Source: Paulinella micropora (lineage: Eukaryota; Cercozoa; Imbricatea; Euglyphida). From it: a DNA stretch of 64,000 nt. Shown here one piece after another: positions 63,252-64,000 of the stretch (position 1 is its first letter; every line of letters starts with the position of its first letter). The position numbers and the translations under genes were made by a program. The stretch spans positions 403,935-467,934 of the forward strand of contig BJOX01000196.1 of NCBI GenBank assembly GCA_009731375.1. Reading direction: 5' to 3'. The notes below the pieces were generated by a model. That model saw only the letters and a program-made list of their open reading frames with translations, ran no database searches and was not told where the DNA came from.

Positions 63252-63868
63252 CCAGGCTTGGCTTGCGCAGATAGCATCTTACAGACTTTTTGTAACAGAG
63301 GTCGTACGTTAACTTCCTTGACTATAACTTTGAGTCGCCTAGATAGATAGATAGATATATCTACCTTCCTACCTACCTACCCCCTACCTACCTGCCTACC
63401 TATCATCTATCTATCATCCACATTACACAAATGCATGTTGTCTTACCCCTCTGAGATGCGTGTGAGGTCAAGTACGTTGTTTACCCACCTACCCACCTAC
63501 CTACCTACCTACCTACCTCCTATCTACCTTCCTACCTACCTACCTACCTCCTATCTACCTTCCTACCTACCTACCTACCCCCTACCTACCTATCTACCTT
63601 CCTACCTACCTACCTACCCCCTACCTACCTGCCTACCTATCACCTATCTATCATCCACATTACACAAATGCATGCTGTCTTACCCCTCTGAGATGCGTGT
63701 GAGTTCAAGCACGTTGTTTACTACTCTACCTACCTACCTACCTATCTACCTACCTGCCTAACTATCATCTATTTTGTCTTACCCCTCTGAGATGCGTGTG
63801 AGGTGAAGCACGTTATTTAGTACGTCCATCGCGTGGTCACAACAGTCCATACACGTCGCTAAGTTTTG

Positions 63869-63932
<64 letters not shown>

Positions 63933-64000
63933 CCACCTACCTACCCACCTATCTGCCTACCTACCTACCTACCTAGCTATCTACCTACCTGCCTACCTAT

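Overview
The window is nuclear DNA of a eukaryote, most likely a protist or alga. About half of it is simple repeat: (ATCT/GATA)n, (GTAT)n, (GTAA)n, (ACCT)n, (CT)n, (CA)n, (ATT)n and an 11-bp minisatellite. Short islands of unique sequence sit between the arrays. Ten runs of N, most of them flanked by homopolymers, show the assembly is imperfect. The species cannot be named from this sequence.

Two things stand out. First, 16.74-31.0 kb is an integrated, decaying Polinton-like virus (PLV) about 14 kb long. It has a fibre with a peptidase S74 domain, a small two-TM protein, a packaging ATPase, a small basic protein, a coiled-coil protein, an adenain-like protease, minor and major capsid proteins, a large structural protein, a DUF3223/HNH-like protein, a lipase, a polymerase-helicase, a coiled-coil ORF and a RING protein. 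Most of these genes carry frameshifts or in-frame stops. The element still shows its regulatory layout: a T-run/TATA motif before structural genes, an AT motif before two minus-strand genes, hairpins with a GGTCGTAGG arm directly before three start codons, and a five-copy GC-rich hairpin repeat.

Second, the minus strand from 63.9 kb down to 33.9 kb holds what looks like one huge split gene for a hybrid histidine kinase. I placed 26 main exons plus five array exons by AG/GT borders, open frames and phase continuity, from the end of HisKA through the N, G1 and G2 boxes of HATPase_c to a receiver (REC) domain and an Asn/Ser-rich tail. Introns are almost entirely microsatellite plus retroelements. 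Many exons are followed or preceded by extra complete or partial copies, each attached to its own tetranucleotide array. A second kinase-like gene with the same behaviour lies on the plus strand at about 6.3-12.5 kb. Other split genes are visible at 15.8-16.7 kb (minus, beside the virus) and 44.9-47.9 kb (plus).

Mobile DNA: an RLE-class (R2-like) non-LTR retrotransposon in three copies (40.46, 40.96 and 51.26 kb) is embedded in (ATCT)n, and two copies run directly into (ATCT)n at the 3' end. A 470-bp element in three copies is bounded by (GATA)n, another dispersed element has two copies, and a tRNA-derived SINE lies inside (ATT)n. Layout: 0-6.1 kb repeats with exon-like cores; 6.1-14.5 kb plus-strand kinase-like gene and arrays; 14.5-16.7 kb unique DNA and a small host gene; 16.7-31.0 kb virus; 31.0-33.8 kb intergenic; 33.9-63.9 kb hybrid kinase with nested plus-strand elements.
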